Shown here piece after piece: positions 8,970 through 16,798 of a stretch of 30,504 nt of DNA. Source of the DNA: Bacteroidota bacterium (GTDB lineage: Bacteria > Bacteroidota > Ignavibacteria > SZUA-365). The first letter of the stretch is position 1. Each line of letters begins with the position of its first letter. Made by a program: the position numbers and the translations under genes. The stretch covers positions 1 to 30,504 of the forward strand of contig JAGTUW010000269.1 in the NCBI GenBank assembly GCA_018224345.1, in the 5' to 3' direction. Under the pieces are notes generated by a model. The model did not search any database. It saw only the letters and a program-made list of their open reading frames with translations, and was not told where the DNA came from.

Positions 8970-9317
8970 AATCAACCTCTTAACCTGTTGCTATTAAAGA
9001 GAATACTACCATCAACTTAAGTACTTTCTTAGAAAAATCCAGTAAAAATCAAATTTTCTATAAAAAAAAATTTCCATGCGAAATTTGCATTGACGGCAGC
9101 CCTGAAGAGTGTGCGTGTCCTTCACCGGCAGTATCCGGTATCGGTGGGGGGATTGTCGTTACACGGCTGGCGTGTTGTATCCCCGCGGATAAAGATTTAT
9201 TCTCACATGAATCCGCTCTGTCTGAAATAAAATTTACGTACATTTCTACTTACGGAGTACCCCTGAATGCAATTGTAATGAAGTATTAATTCAGCGGCCA
9301 CAATCAGAGGAACAGCA
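8970..9317. other. AT-rich divergent intergenic region
   Basis: This stretch of about 350 bases separates two divergent transcription units and must hold both promoters. It is clearly more AT-rich than its surroundings, with an A-run at 9062-9070 and several AAATTT elements (9053-9090). I could not find a convincing -35/-10 pair or Bacteroidota-type promoter on either strand. A 61-codon minus-strand open frame here (9058-9243) shows no start signal or family features and is not called. The only clear translation signal is AGAGGA at 9306-9311, six bases before the NfeD-like start. Confidence 0.5.
8976..8981 (-). promoter_or_regulatory. Ribosome binding site deciding the start of the giant T9SS cargo gene
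   Basis: On the minus strand this reads AAGAGG, six bases before the ATG at 8969. The alternative TTG at 8975 is immediately adjacent to it and so is sterically unlikely. Confidence 0.6.
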
Positions 9318-10016
9318 ATGCTGACGTTGTATCTCGCATGTCTCGTCTTCGGAGGAGTACTGTTGGGGATTTCCCTGATGACCGGCGGTGATTCCTCCAG
9401 CGACATCGATCACAGTCTCGAGGGGTCCGGCGGTGTCGATTTCGAGGGACAAACCGAACTGACCGCGGATGCGGCGATGGAAGTGCATGCGGATACTCCC
9501 GGACACCTCCCCGAAAGCATGGAGATCGATGATGCGCATCCTGCTGTGGTATCGGTTGATACGGACATGGCGGACAGCGGCGCATCGATGTTGCATGCGG
9601 CATCCGAATTTTTCAGTTTCCGGAATATCGTGTATGCAATGACCTTTTTCGGCATGACCGGGAGCGTGCTGACCTGGCTCGCCACGCCATTCGGTCTGAC
9701 TCTCGGCGCGTCGACCGGCATGGGACTCTTCGCTGCCACGGTCGGGCACCGCGTGATGCGTTACCTCCGCGGCTCAGAAAGCGGTGAGGTGCTTCATGTC
9801 GCCACGCTCGTCGGCCATCCGGCTGTTGTCACCCTCCCTCCGACGAAACTGCGCAAAGGGAAGGTGCGCGTTACGCATGCCGGACAGGTGGTCGAATTGC
9901 TGGCCCTGCTGCATGAAGACTCTGAGAGTGAACGCATTCAACCCGCAGATCGTGTCTTCATCGTCGCCATCAGTGAGAATATCGCGTATGTCGATCGGGC
10001 GGACTTTCTTGAATAA
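9318..10016 (+). CDS. NfeD/YuaF-like membrane protein, flotillin partner
   Basis: This 232-residue protein has an N-terminal membrane helix (about 3-21), an acidic, Asp/Ser-rich external loop (about 23-95), one or two further helices (about 100-145) and a C-terminal soluble domain (about 155-232). That C-terminal domain has the OB-fold character of NfeD-type proteins (GEVLHVATLVGHPAVVTLPP, then a VFIVAI strand). NfeD/YuaF proteins are encoded next to flotillins and work with them in membrane microdomains; B. subtilis YuaF-FloT is the known model. Here a flotillin follows 132 bases downstream. AGAGGA six bases upstream supports the start. The similarity is mainly in topology and context, so the family call is good but not certain. 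Confidence 0.75.
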   Translation: MLTLYLACLVFGGVLLGISLMTGGDSSSDIDHSLEGSGGVDFEGQTELTADAAMEVHADTPGHLPESMEIDDAHPAVVSVDTDMADSGASMLHAASEFFSFRNIVYAMTFFGMTGSVLTWLATPFGLTLGASTGMGLFAATVGHRVMRYLRGSESGEVLHVATLVGHPAVVTLPPTKLRKGKVRVTHAGQVVELLALLHEDSESERIQPADRVFIVAISENIAYVDRADFLE

Positions 10017-10148
10017 TAAAAACGAAATTCTATAAAGTGTATTATAACAATCCATATAAAGATATAGCGGTGTGTAGATAAATGCCTTTCCTTCCGCTTT
10101 GCGGTGATGGAATCGGCGATTCAGGATATCAATCGAGAGGGTCGAACG

Positions 10149-11513
10149 ATGGAAGAACTCATTGTCAGTCTGTTTGGAATCGCGCTGTTCGCGGTTATTG
10201 TCATCATGGTGGCTGTCAGCCGCCTTCTGCTCATCTGTCACCCGAACGAGGTGATCGTGCTCTCCGGGCGTAAACGCAAAATGGTCGACGGCCATGTTGT
10301 CGGCTACCGCCTGATTCGTGGAGGCCGGGCGTTACGTATTCCATTGATAGAAAAGTCTGCCCGTATGTCACTCGAGACTATCCCGCTGGATCTCAGCGTG
10401 ATGAATGCCTATTCGCAGGGAGGAATCCCTCTGAAAGTCGAGGCTATCGCCAATATCAAGATTGACAGCAGCGAGCCGACCTTCGGCAATGCCGTCGAAC
10501 GGTTTCTCGGGAAGTCCAAAGGGGAAATCCATAAAATCGCGAAGGACACACTGGAAGGAAACCTCCGCGGAGTCCTGGCGACATTGACGCCGGAGGAGGT
10601 CAATGACGACCGCCTGAAATTCGCCGAAAGTCTGATCGGAGAAGCGGATACCGATTTGAAAGCGCTTGGTCTGCAGCTCGATACCCTGAAGATTCAGAAT
10701 GTCTCTGACGAGGCCGGTTATCTCGACAGCATCGGGCGCCGGAAGACTGCGGAAGTGCTTTCGCAGGCCCGGTCGGCGGAGGCAGAGCGGAAATCCGACG
10801 CCGAACAGGCCGAAGCCAAGGCGGAGCGCATGGCCGAAATCGCCAAAGCCATTGCCAAGCAGGAAATTGAAAGTGCGCAGATCGACGCTGACCGTACGGT
10901 GAATGTGACACGTGCACGAGCGCAGCAGGACGTTGAAGTAGAGAACAATCTTCTCCGTATAAAGAAAGCGGAACTCGAACGCGAAGCCATCATCAAAGAG
11001 AAGGAAGCCCAGGTCGCAGGTGAGAAAGCGCAGGTCATCTACGAACAGGAAATGGAAAAGGAACGTATTGATTTACAGAAAAAACGTCTTTCCGCTGATG
11101 TCATCGAACCCGCCCGTGCGAAAAAGGAGGCGATGGAACTCGAAGCAAAGGGTGAGGCGGCGAAAATCACTGAAAACGGCCTTGCCAATGTCAATATCCT
11201 CAACCAGATGATCGACACCTACAAACGGGCCGAGGGCGACGGGGAAAAAGTCTTTGTGCTCAACATGCTGCCGGACATCATCGATCAGATTGTCGGCACG
11301 GTCGGGAAACTCAACATCGACAAAATCAGCGTCATCGATGGCGGCGGAGGAAAGAGCGTTGCGGGATTGATGGGACAGTTGCCGAATGCCGTGATTTCTC
11401 TCAACGAAATTATCGAGAATGCGACTGGCGTCAATATCCTCAGCAATTTCAGGAAAGAGGATCTCGTCGACGCAACCCGGCGGCTCGAAAAGGAACAAAG
11501 AGATTCCGTATGA
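10149..11513 (+). CDS. Flotillin-family SPFH protein
   Basis: This 454-residue protein has an N-terminal hydrophobic membrane segment (about 4-30) and an SPFH/band-7 domain (about 30-200). A long Ala/Glu/Lys-rich coiled coil follows (about 200-345) with the EA-rich repeats typical of flotillins, then a conserved C-terminal tail (about 350-454). Flotillins oligomerise on the inner membrane and organise lipid microdomains. The ATG at 10149 is chosen over the in-frame ATG at 10104 because GAGAGG lies at 10135-10140 and the protein then begins directly with the membrane segment. The preceding NfeD-like gene is the usual flotillin companion. A lipoprotein gene follows after 55 bases. Confidence 0.93.
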   Translation: MEELIVSLFGIALFAVIVIMVAVSRLLLICHPNEVIVLSGRKRKMVDGHVVGYRLIRGGRALRIPLIEKSARMSLETIPLDLSVMNAYSQGGIPLKVEAIANIKIDSSEPTFGNAVERFLGKSKGEIHKIAKDTLEGNLRGVLATLTPEEVNDDRLKFAESLIGEADTDLKALGLQLDTLKIQNVSDEAGYLDSIGRRKTAEVLSQARSAEAERKSDAEQAEAKAERMAEIAKAIAKQEIESAQIDADRTVNVTRARAQQDVEVENNLLRIKKAELEREAIIKEKEAQVAGEKAQVIYEQEMEKERIDLQKKRLSADVIEPARAKKEAMELEAKGEAAKITENGLANVNILNQMIDTYKRAEGDGEKVFVLNMLPDIIDQIVGTVGKLNIDKISVIDGGGGKSVAGLMGQLPNAVISLNEIIENATGVNILSNFRKEDLVDATRRLEKEQRDSV

Positions 11514-11568
11514 TATGCATTGAATTTTTCCCCTTTCCATCGTTTCTTGTTTGATGGATTGAATCAGT

Positions 11569-12162
11569 ATGAGGATTGATGTGAGACATTCTTTGAAATT
11601 ATTCGTGACGACAGCTCTTGTCGTCTTTCTGCTTCCCGCATGTGGCAAAGACCAACGGCCTGAGCAGGACGAACCTGCGCAACAGCATGTGAACATTCCC
11701 CTTGCCGAGGAACAGAATGGAATACAGCCGGTGCGGGTGCCGGACGATGTGCTGCCTGATCTGTCAGGAATCTCCGACGTCGAGGCGCAGCTTTTCAAAC
11801 GGACAATCGCTCTGCAGATCCCGTATTACGAAGCGCTGGTCACATGGGCTGACAATGCAAATACCGTTACGGAAGGGAGCGCCGCCGCCATCTCGCTGCG
11901 CCGCTATTTGACCTTGCAGGATGAGTTCGCGCACTCCATGGAACGGCTCGACATCGAATTCGCCGGGAAACTTGATCCGGAGTATGTGGGCTCACCGGCG
12001 TTCGAGAACGTCGTCGATGAGTACATGAGTAACCCGGAGCTGCTGCGGCAGACCAAGTACATCATTGAATCCTATACCGGTTTGATAGAGCGCTTTCATG
12101 ATGATCCGGCCTGTCAGGATGTGTTCGCCGAAATCGAACAAATGTCGGCAGCGGCGCAGTAG
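11569..12162 (+). CDS. Hypothetical lipoprotein downstream of flotillin
   Basis: This 197-residue protein starts with a type II signal peptide whose lipobox LPAC places the lipid-modified cysteine at residue 25; Gly-Lys follows it, so no obvious inner-membrane retention Asp is present. The mature part has an acidic Gln/Glu/Pro-rich linker (about 28-55) followed by a mostly helical region (about 65-195). I do not recognise a family. The ATG at 11569 has no clear Shine-Dalgarno. A GTG at 11581 in the same frame has GAGG six bases upstream and would shorten the signal peptide by four residues, leaving it functional. Its position 55 bases after the flotillin suggests the same transcript, and a role in the same envelope process is inference. 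Confidence 0.75.
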   Translation: MRIDVRHSLKLFVTTALVVFLLPACGKDQRPEQDEPAQQHVNIPLAEEQNGIQPVRVPDDVLPDLSGISDVEAQLFKRTIALQIPYYEALVTWADNANTVTEGSAAAISLRRYLTLQDEFAHSMERLDIEFAGKLDPEYVGSPAFENVVDEYMSNPELLRQTKYIIESYTGLIERFHDDPACQDVFAEIEQMSAAAQ

Positions 12163-12231
12163 CAAAACAACACGGTTGGAATTACCATGAAGGCATCGAT
12201 GCGCGAGGCAGGGCAGGAATAGAGTTCGGAC

Positions 12232-12289
12232 CGTTGCGCGTTGTTCTGTCGAAACATGAGACACTCTCGCGCCACAACGTTGCGCGTTG
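12232..12289 (+). repeat. 12-base direct repeat between convergent genes
   Basis: CGTTGCGCGTTG occurs at 12232-12243 and again at 12278-12289. The second copy lies inside a small hairpin (12275-12279 with 12285-12289). This may be a weak terminator region for the convergent lipoprotein and ABC-F genes, but there is no T-run. Confidence 0.5.
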
Positions 12290-12306
12290 GTGATATCGTG
12301 GTGTTC

Positions 12307-14250
12307 CTATTCCTCCAGCCGGGCTGCAAGTTCGAACCAACGCTCGGAGAGCGTACCGATATGTGCGTCAATGTCCTGTATCCGGCTTCCGGTCTCGGCC
12401 AACGCGGTGTAATCCGAAGCATCTTCATGCATTGCTGCGGTCAGTGCTTCCTTCTCCTTCTCCAGCGCCGCGATCTCCGACTCCAGCCGCTCATACTCCC
12501 GCTCTTCCTTCCATGTCAATTTCTTCGGATTCCGCTTTCCATCCTGCTCTTTCCTCTCCTCCTGCTCTTTCTTCCTGCGTTTCCTGTCATCTTTTTCCTC
12601 CTGCGCCTGACCAGCCGTGAGACTCCCTCCGTTGCCTGCGGTTCCGGTCTCCAGTTCTTTCCGCTCAAGATATGCTGAATAATTTCCCGGATATTCTTTG
12701 ATGCGTCCTTCTCCATCAAAGGAATACATTACGTTCACGGTTCTGTCGAGAAACATCCGGTCATGCGAGACCACGACGAGAAAACCGTTGAAATGCTGCA
12801 GGTATTCTTCCAGTGCGTTGAGTGTCTGGATATCGAAATCATTGGTGGGTTCGTCGAGGAAAAGAACGTTCGGGTTGTTCATCAGTACCATCAGCAGGGC
12901 GAGGCGTCTTCGTTCGCCTCCCGAGAGCGTCCCCACCAGCGAACCCTGTTTTTTGTGCGGAAAATGGAAACGCTTCAGCATGTCCGAGGCAGAAAGGTAG
13001 CGGTCACGTCCGATACCGGTATCGATGTATTCGGCGATTTCCCGCAATGTCGCGATGACGCTTTTCGATGCGTCGAAGCCCTCGTTCTCCTGCCGGAAAT
13101 AGCCGATGTTCACTGAACTGCCTATTTTCACGCTGCCTGTGTCGGGGGGGAGGTCGCCTGCAAGGACATTGAGAAGGGTTGATTTGCCGCAACCGTTCGG
13201 TCCGATAATACCGATACGGTCGCCCGCAACCGAGCGATGCGTGAAGCGTTCGAAAAGCAGTGTTCCACCGATGGACTTGCTGATATTCACCGCTTCAATG
13301 ACTTTGCTGCCGAGAAAGGAATTTCCGATCTCGATTTCTACATCTTTGATTACAACGGGGCGTGGCGCAGCCTGGATTTCTCTGATCCAGTCCACACGAC
13401 TTTTCTGTTTCGTGCGCCGGGCGGGAGCCCCACGCTGCAGCCAGGCGAGTTCCTGCCTGAGTCGTCCGCGATTGCGGTCTGCCTCCGCTTCACGTGATGC
13501 GATCATTTCCTCCTTGCGTTCGAGATAATCTTCGTAATTCCCCGGAAATGAAATCAACTGCTGCTGTTCCATTTCCACGATACGATGGACGACGGCATCG
13601 AGGAAGTAACGATCATGCGTGATCAGCAACAGCGCTTTGTTCGATTGCTGCAGGCGATCCTGCAGCCATTGCACGGAATCTGCATCCAGGTGATTGGTCG
13701 GCTCATCGAGAATGAGCAGGTCCGGATCGCGCAACAGAGCCCGTGCGAGCGCCACCCGTTTGCGCTGTCCTCCGGAGAGCTGTTGTACATCCGCATCGAA
13801 AAGCGGCACGCCGAGTTTCTGCAGAATAATGCGTGCCTCGGCTTCGAGCATCCAGCCGTTGGCATGTTCGATGCGCGATGTGACATCGTCGAGTTCGTGT
13901 TGCAGGGATTCCTCTTCATCGCGCGCGAGCAGGCTGCAGAGTTCCGCATGGCGATCAAGCAGCGCGCGCATTTCGCTTTTTCCATCCATGACAGCATCAA
14001 GGACGCGCAGCGAAGTATGGAAGGCGGGCAACTGTTCGAGATACTCGATTTCGGCGTTTCCGTTAATGGCGATCTTGCCCTCGTCAGGGGTTTCGAGCCC
14101 GGCAATGATGCGCAGCAGTGTCGTCTTGCCTACGCCGTTACGTCCGATGATACCGACACGCTCTCCTTCTTCCATACCGAAGGACACATCGGTGAAGAGG
14201 GGGTCATCGTGGAAGGTCTTACTGAGTCTTGTTGCGGAAAAGAGAACCAT
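12307..14250 (-). CDS. uup: ABC-F family ATPase, Uup-like
   Basis: This 647-residue protein has two fused ABC domains and no membrane helices. Domain 1 has Walker A GRNGVGKT (36-43), signature LSGGQ (158-162) and Walker B LLILDE (178-183). Domain 2 has Walker A GPNGCGKS (350-357), signature LSGGE (442-446) and LFLDEPTN (463-470). The inter-domain linker has the AWLQRGAPARRTKQKSR pattern (about 269-285), which resembles Uup. A charged Lys/Glu stretch (about 550-580) leads into a C-terminal coiled coil (about 580-647), also an Uup feature. ABC-F proteins act on the ribosome; Uup is linked to ribosome biogenesis and to suppression of transposon precise excision. The ATG at 14250 is supported by the immediate start of the first ABC domain. 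The aminomutase gene upstream on the same strand ends 102 bases earlier. Confidence 0.92.
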   Translation of the reverse strand: MVLFSATRLSKTFHDDPLFTDVSFGMEEGERVGIIGRNGVGKTTLLRIIAGLETPDEGKIAINGNAEIEYLEQLPAFHTSLRVLDAVMDGKSEMRALLDRHAELCSLLARDEEESLQHELDDVTSRIEHANGWMLEAEARIILQKLGVPLFDADVQQLSGGQRKRVALARALLRDPDLLILDEPTNHLDADSVQWLQDRLQQSNKALLLITHDRYFLDAVVHRIVEMEQQQLISFPGNYEDYLERKEEMIASREAEADRNRGRLRQELAWLQRGAPARRTKQKSRVDWIREIQAAPRPVVIKDVEIEIGNSFLGSKVIEAVNISKSIGGTLLFERFTHRSVAGDRIGIIGPNGCGKSTLLNVLAGDLPPDTGSVKIGSSVNIGYFRQENEGFDASKSVIATLREIAEYIDTGIGRDRYLSASDMLKRFHFPHKKQGSLVGTLSGGERRRLALLMVLMNNPNVLFLDEPTNDFDIQTLNALEEYLQHFNGFLVVVSHDRMFLDRTVNVMYSFDGEGRIKEYPGNYSAYLERKELETGTAGNGGSLTAGQAQEEKDDRKRRKKEQEERKEQDGKRNPKKLTWKEEREYERLESEIAALEKEKEALTAAMHEDASDYTALAETGSRIQDIDAHIGTLSERWFELAARLEE

Positions 14251-14352
14251 CGGGTGTATTCACGCGAAATGAGTGATCCTTAAAGATAGCATGTGTTTGT
14301 CACACCGCAATCCCAATCGCGTCACCCTGCGGCCGTGGTACACACAAACGCT

Positions 14353-16542
14353 TCATGCCACCACCAGATTCGCGAACTCCGATGTGGGGACGTAGTCGTA
14401 TTCGGGATAGTCATACATCGACAGCCGGGGTTCCGTTTCCCCGAGAGAATACCCGTACACGTCCATATACTCTTCAGGGTTTTCTCCAATTTCCGCGAGT
14501 TGCTGGAGATATTCACTGATGGATTTCGATTCGATGATAATGATTTTTCCGACATCATTGACAATGGGACTGTGGGTACGCGTAATGTCATGATCGAAGG
14601 CCAGTATGCGGCGGCCGTAACGGGTGATGCCGATCACTCTGAACGTCAGACTCTTTCCTATCCCGGGCAGGTTCAGCACGTTGCGATCCGTGGCGAGGAA
14701 GGGAATGCCGGTGTCCTCTCTCAGCGTGTTGATGTTTTCGGCCATGTGCTCGGCGTCCTCGGAGAGCGTACGCAGCAGATCGTGATACACCTCCGGGATG
14801 TTGCCCAGAGTTTTTTCCTCCAGTTGCTCCTGTACCGCCCGGGCATTCGTGGCAAAGTTGAAATTGTTTTCCATGTAGCCCTTCACCGTGAAGGTGTAAT
14901 ATGTCAGTACACCGATATCATTGAGTGTCTGTCGCAATCGTGCGGTATGTCCCCTGCGCGAGGCTGCGGTGGTGAAGACAAGCTGATTGGTGACGACCCA
15001 GCCGGCGGCCAGGAGACGGCGGACGGCTTCCCGCGTTTCCGGCGTAATTTCCATCGGTGATTCAAAATGCGTCTGTACGACGAACTGTTTGATGCCGATT
15101 TCCGAAGCCCGGCGTTTGAAGTCCGCAAGAATTTCCCGGAGTTCCGGAGTCACACGCTGTGGCAGGTAGGCGGGGAGCCGGCTGCCGAGTCGCACCCGCT
15201 GGATTTCGGCGAATTTCTCATTTTCGGCTCGTCCTTCATTGGCATCGTGCTTGCGTCTTGCCATTGCGTACACCGCCTCGAGGATCTGCTGTAATGAACT
15301 GTCGGTACTCATCAGGGCGTCGCCACCGGTGATAAGCACATCACGCAACTGCGGATCATTCTCGAAATACTCCATAAGGCGTTCGAGCCGTTGCGACCAG
15401 GTTTCGTCCGGGTGCAGGCGATCGAGATTGAAATTGAGATGTCCACTTTGAAAATCGTACATGCGCTGGCAGGAGGTGCAGAGCCCCGCGCAGGCACGTC
15501 CTGTAGTATCAGGAATCAGAATGGCGACATCCGGATAACGCCGGTGCACGTTCTTTTGCGAGGGCAGCAGCCAGCCGGCTGCGTTGGGTTCTCCGGGACG
15601 TACCTTGTCTTCTTTCTCCCATGCGACGATATGACCGAATTCATCAATGAGTTGTTTGCTGTAGAGCACATAATGCCGGATTGCCAGATCGGCGCCGATG
15701 GCAAAGTAGGGAACACGCACATGCAGCAGAGAAAGGTAATAGGGATTGATAAAGAACGGAATACCGGCTTCCTCCGCTTCGTGCAGCACTTTCATCGTGT
15801 CGGGATCGAGTGATTCACCGAGCAGGCGATTGAGCGCTTCGGGGGAGCGCACGGCGAAATGGAGATGGAATGTATGTTCTTCCCACCAGCGCAGCATCTG
15901 CAGATATTTTTGTTCACGCGACATACCGGAAGAAAAAGAATATTTCGAACTTTTTATTTCGCCGGTATCGATCATATCCAACAATTCGTTGATGATGCGT
16001 TCCCTGTTTTCCTCTCGCAGCTTGATGATGCGTTCATCGAGTCCGGTGGGATAGCGTTCCATCCATGCCAGGACCTGTTCGCGACTGGGCGCTTGATGGG
16101 TTTCCCTGCCGGTGAACTGCCGGAACAGATGCAGCATGTCTTCGAAGAAATATGGTTTCGCTCCGCCTGTTCCCTTGTTGACCGCCAGCCACAGCAGTTT
16201 GACGGGATTGCTGACGGCAATTTCCCCACGCAGGTTCGGATCCTCGAATTCCCTTCCTGCATTGTCGACATAATCGAGCAGGCGGATACCTGCGTAATCT
16301 TGCCACTTCAGCTTCTCGAAACGTTCCCGGCCCGCATGTTCGTTGATATAGTAGTCGTAGGCATCCGGACTTTTTCGTAGATCTTCCAGCACCCACTGCC
16401 GGACACCGACCAGCGCTTCGGTTTCGTTTTTTGAATTCCTCATGATTTCTTCCAACTGCGGATTTTCCACGAGCAGTTGCTTGAGCAGACGATGGGATTT
16501 CACTGTAATAGCTATTCTGTCAAGTTTTTCCGCTTCTTTCAT
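14353..16542 (-). CDS. KamA-family radical SAM aminomutase with long N-terminal region; possibly glutamate 2,3-aminomutase
   Basis: This 729-residue protein carries the radical SAM cluster motif CAGLCTSC (Cys351, Cys355, Cys358) and strong lysine-2,3-aminomutase landmarks: LITGGDAL (403-410), RLGSRLPAYLPQRVTPEL (451-468) and THFESPMEIT (491-500). The probable PLP-binding lysine is Lys630 in NLPGIGK. Where lysine 2,3-aminomutase has two Asp residues for the lysine side chain (CD in YYxYxCD and D in DAPGGGGK), this protein has Lys554 and Asn624. Lys and Asn at these places were reported for glutamate 2,3-aminomutase, so beta-glutamate synthesis is plausible. A ~33-residue insertion between the two sites makes the alignment less certain. 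About 340 residues precede the radical SAM core, far longer than the classical enzyme. The ATG at 16542 has GGAGA six bases upstream; earlier in-frame starts run into intergenic repeat. Confidence 0.88.
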   Translation of the reverse strand: MKEAEKLDRIAITVKSHRLLKQLLVENPQLEEIMRNSKNETEALVGVRQWVLEDLRKSPDAYDYYINEHAGRERFEKLKWQDYAGIRLLDYVDNAGREFEDPNLRGEIAVSNPVKLLWLAVNKGTGGAKPYFFEDMLHLFRQFTGRETHQAPSREQVLAWMERYPTGLDERIIKLREENRERIINELLDMIDTGEIKSSKYSFSSGMSREQKYLQMLRWWEEHTFHLHFAVRSPEALNRLLGESLDPDTMKVLHEAEEAGIPFFINPYYLSLLHVRVPYFAIGADLAIRHYVLYSKQLIDEFGHIVAWEKEDKVRPGEPNAAGWLLPSQKNVHRRYPDVAILIPDTTGRACAGLCTSCQRMYDFQSGHLNFNLDRLHPDETWSQRLERLMEYFENDPQLRDVLITGGDALMSTDSSLQQILEAVYAMARRKHDANEGRAENEKFAEIQRVRLGSRLPAYLPQRVTPELREILADFKRRASEIGIKQFVVQTHFESPMEITPETREAVRRLLAAGWVVTNQLVFTTAASRRGHTARLRQTLNDIGVLTYYTFTVKGYMENNFNFATNARAVQEQLEEKTLGNIPEVYHDLLRTLSEDAEHMAENINTLREDTGIPFLATDRNVLNLPGIGKSLTFRVIGITRYGRRILAFDHDITRTHSPIVNDVGKIIIIESKSISEYLQQLAEIGENPEEYMDVYGYSLGETEPRLSMYDYPEYDYVPTSEFANLVVA

Positions 16543-16657
16543 GTCGCTTCTCCAAGTCATATGTGCCTGCTGTCTTCCTTTATTATAACAAAGCCAGTGG
16601 CAAATTGCCAGCGTACCCCGGGATTGCAGCGACACGGATGCGCAATAAAGGGTGTGG

Positions 16658-16752
16658 GGAAAAAACCACAAAGTCACTAAAACACGAATAAGCCGCACAA
16701 AAGGTCTTCGTATTTCTATGTATTTCCTGTGTTTTTTCGTATATTCTGCAAT
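16658..16752. repeat. Degenerate intergenic repeat with opposing CACAAAG/ACACGAA-type arms
   Basis: The left part contains ACCACAAAG and AAAACACGAA. The right part carries the opposite orientation, with two TTCGTAT units and GTGTTTTTTCGT. AAAACAC (16679-16685) can pair with GTGTTTT (16729-16735). It lies in the divergent gap between the aminomutase and the dipeptidase. Similar strings are familiar as non-coding repeats in many environmental bacterial genomes, but a copy count here needs the rest of the genome. Confidence 0.45.
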
Positions 16753-16798
16753 TCCGTGACAGAAGCGGTCTCATCCTCACATATAAGCAGAGGTTCGT

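Noticed and set aside
9058..9243. 61-codon minus-strand open frame in the divergent gap
   Set aside because: No Shine-Dalgarno, no signal or domain, and it lies in AT-rich promoter sequence.
10104..10148. Longer flotillin start
   Set aside because: No ribosome site; the added 15 residues are polar and would precede the membrane segment, whereas the ATG at 10149 has GAGAGG upstream.
14293..15060. 255-codon plus-strand open frame
   Set aside because: It is antisense to the C-terminal half of the aminomutase, and the sense strand has strong family motifs.
16543..16698. Upstream extension of the aminomutase by 52 codons
   Set aside because: The extension has odd composition (Cys, Trp, His), overlaps the intergenic repeat and lacks a ribosome site, while GGAGA precedes the ATG at 16542.
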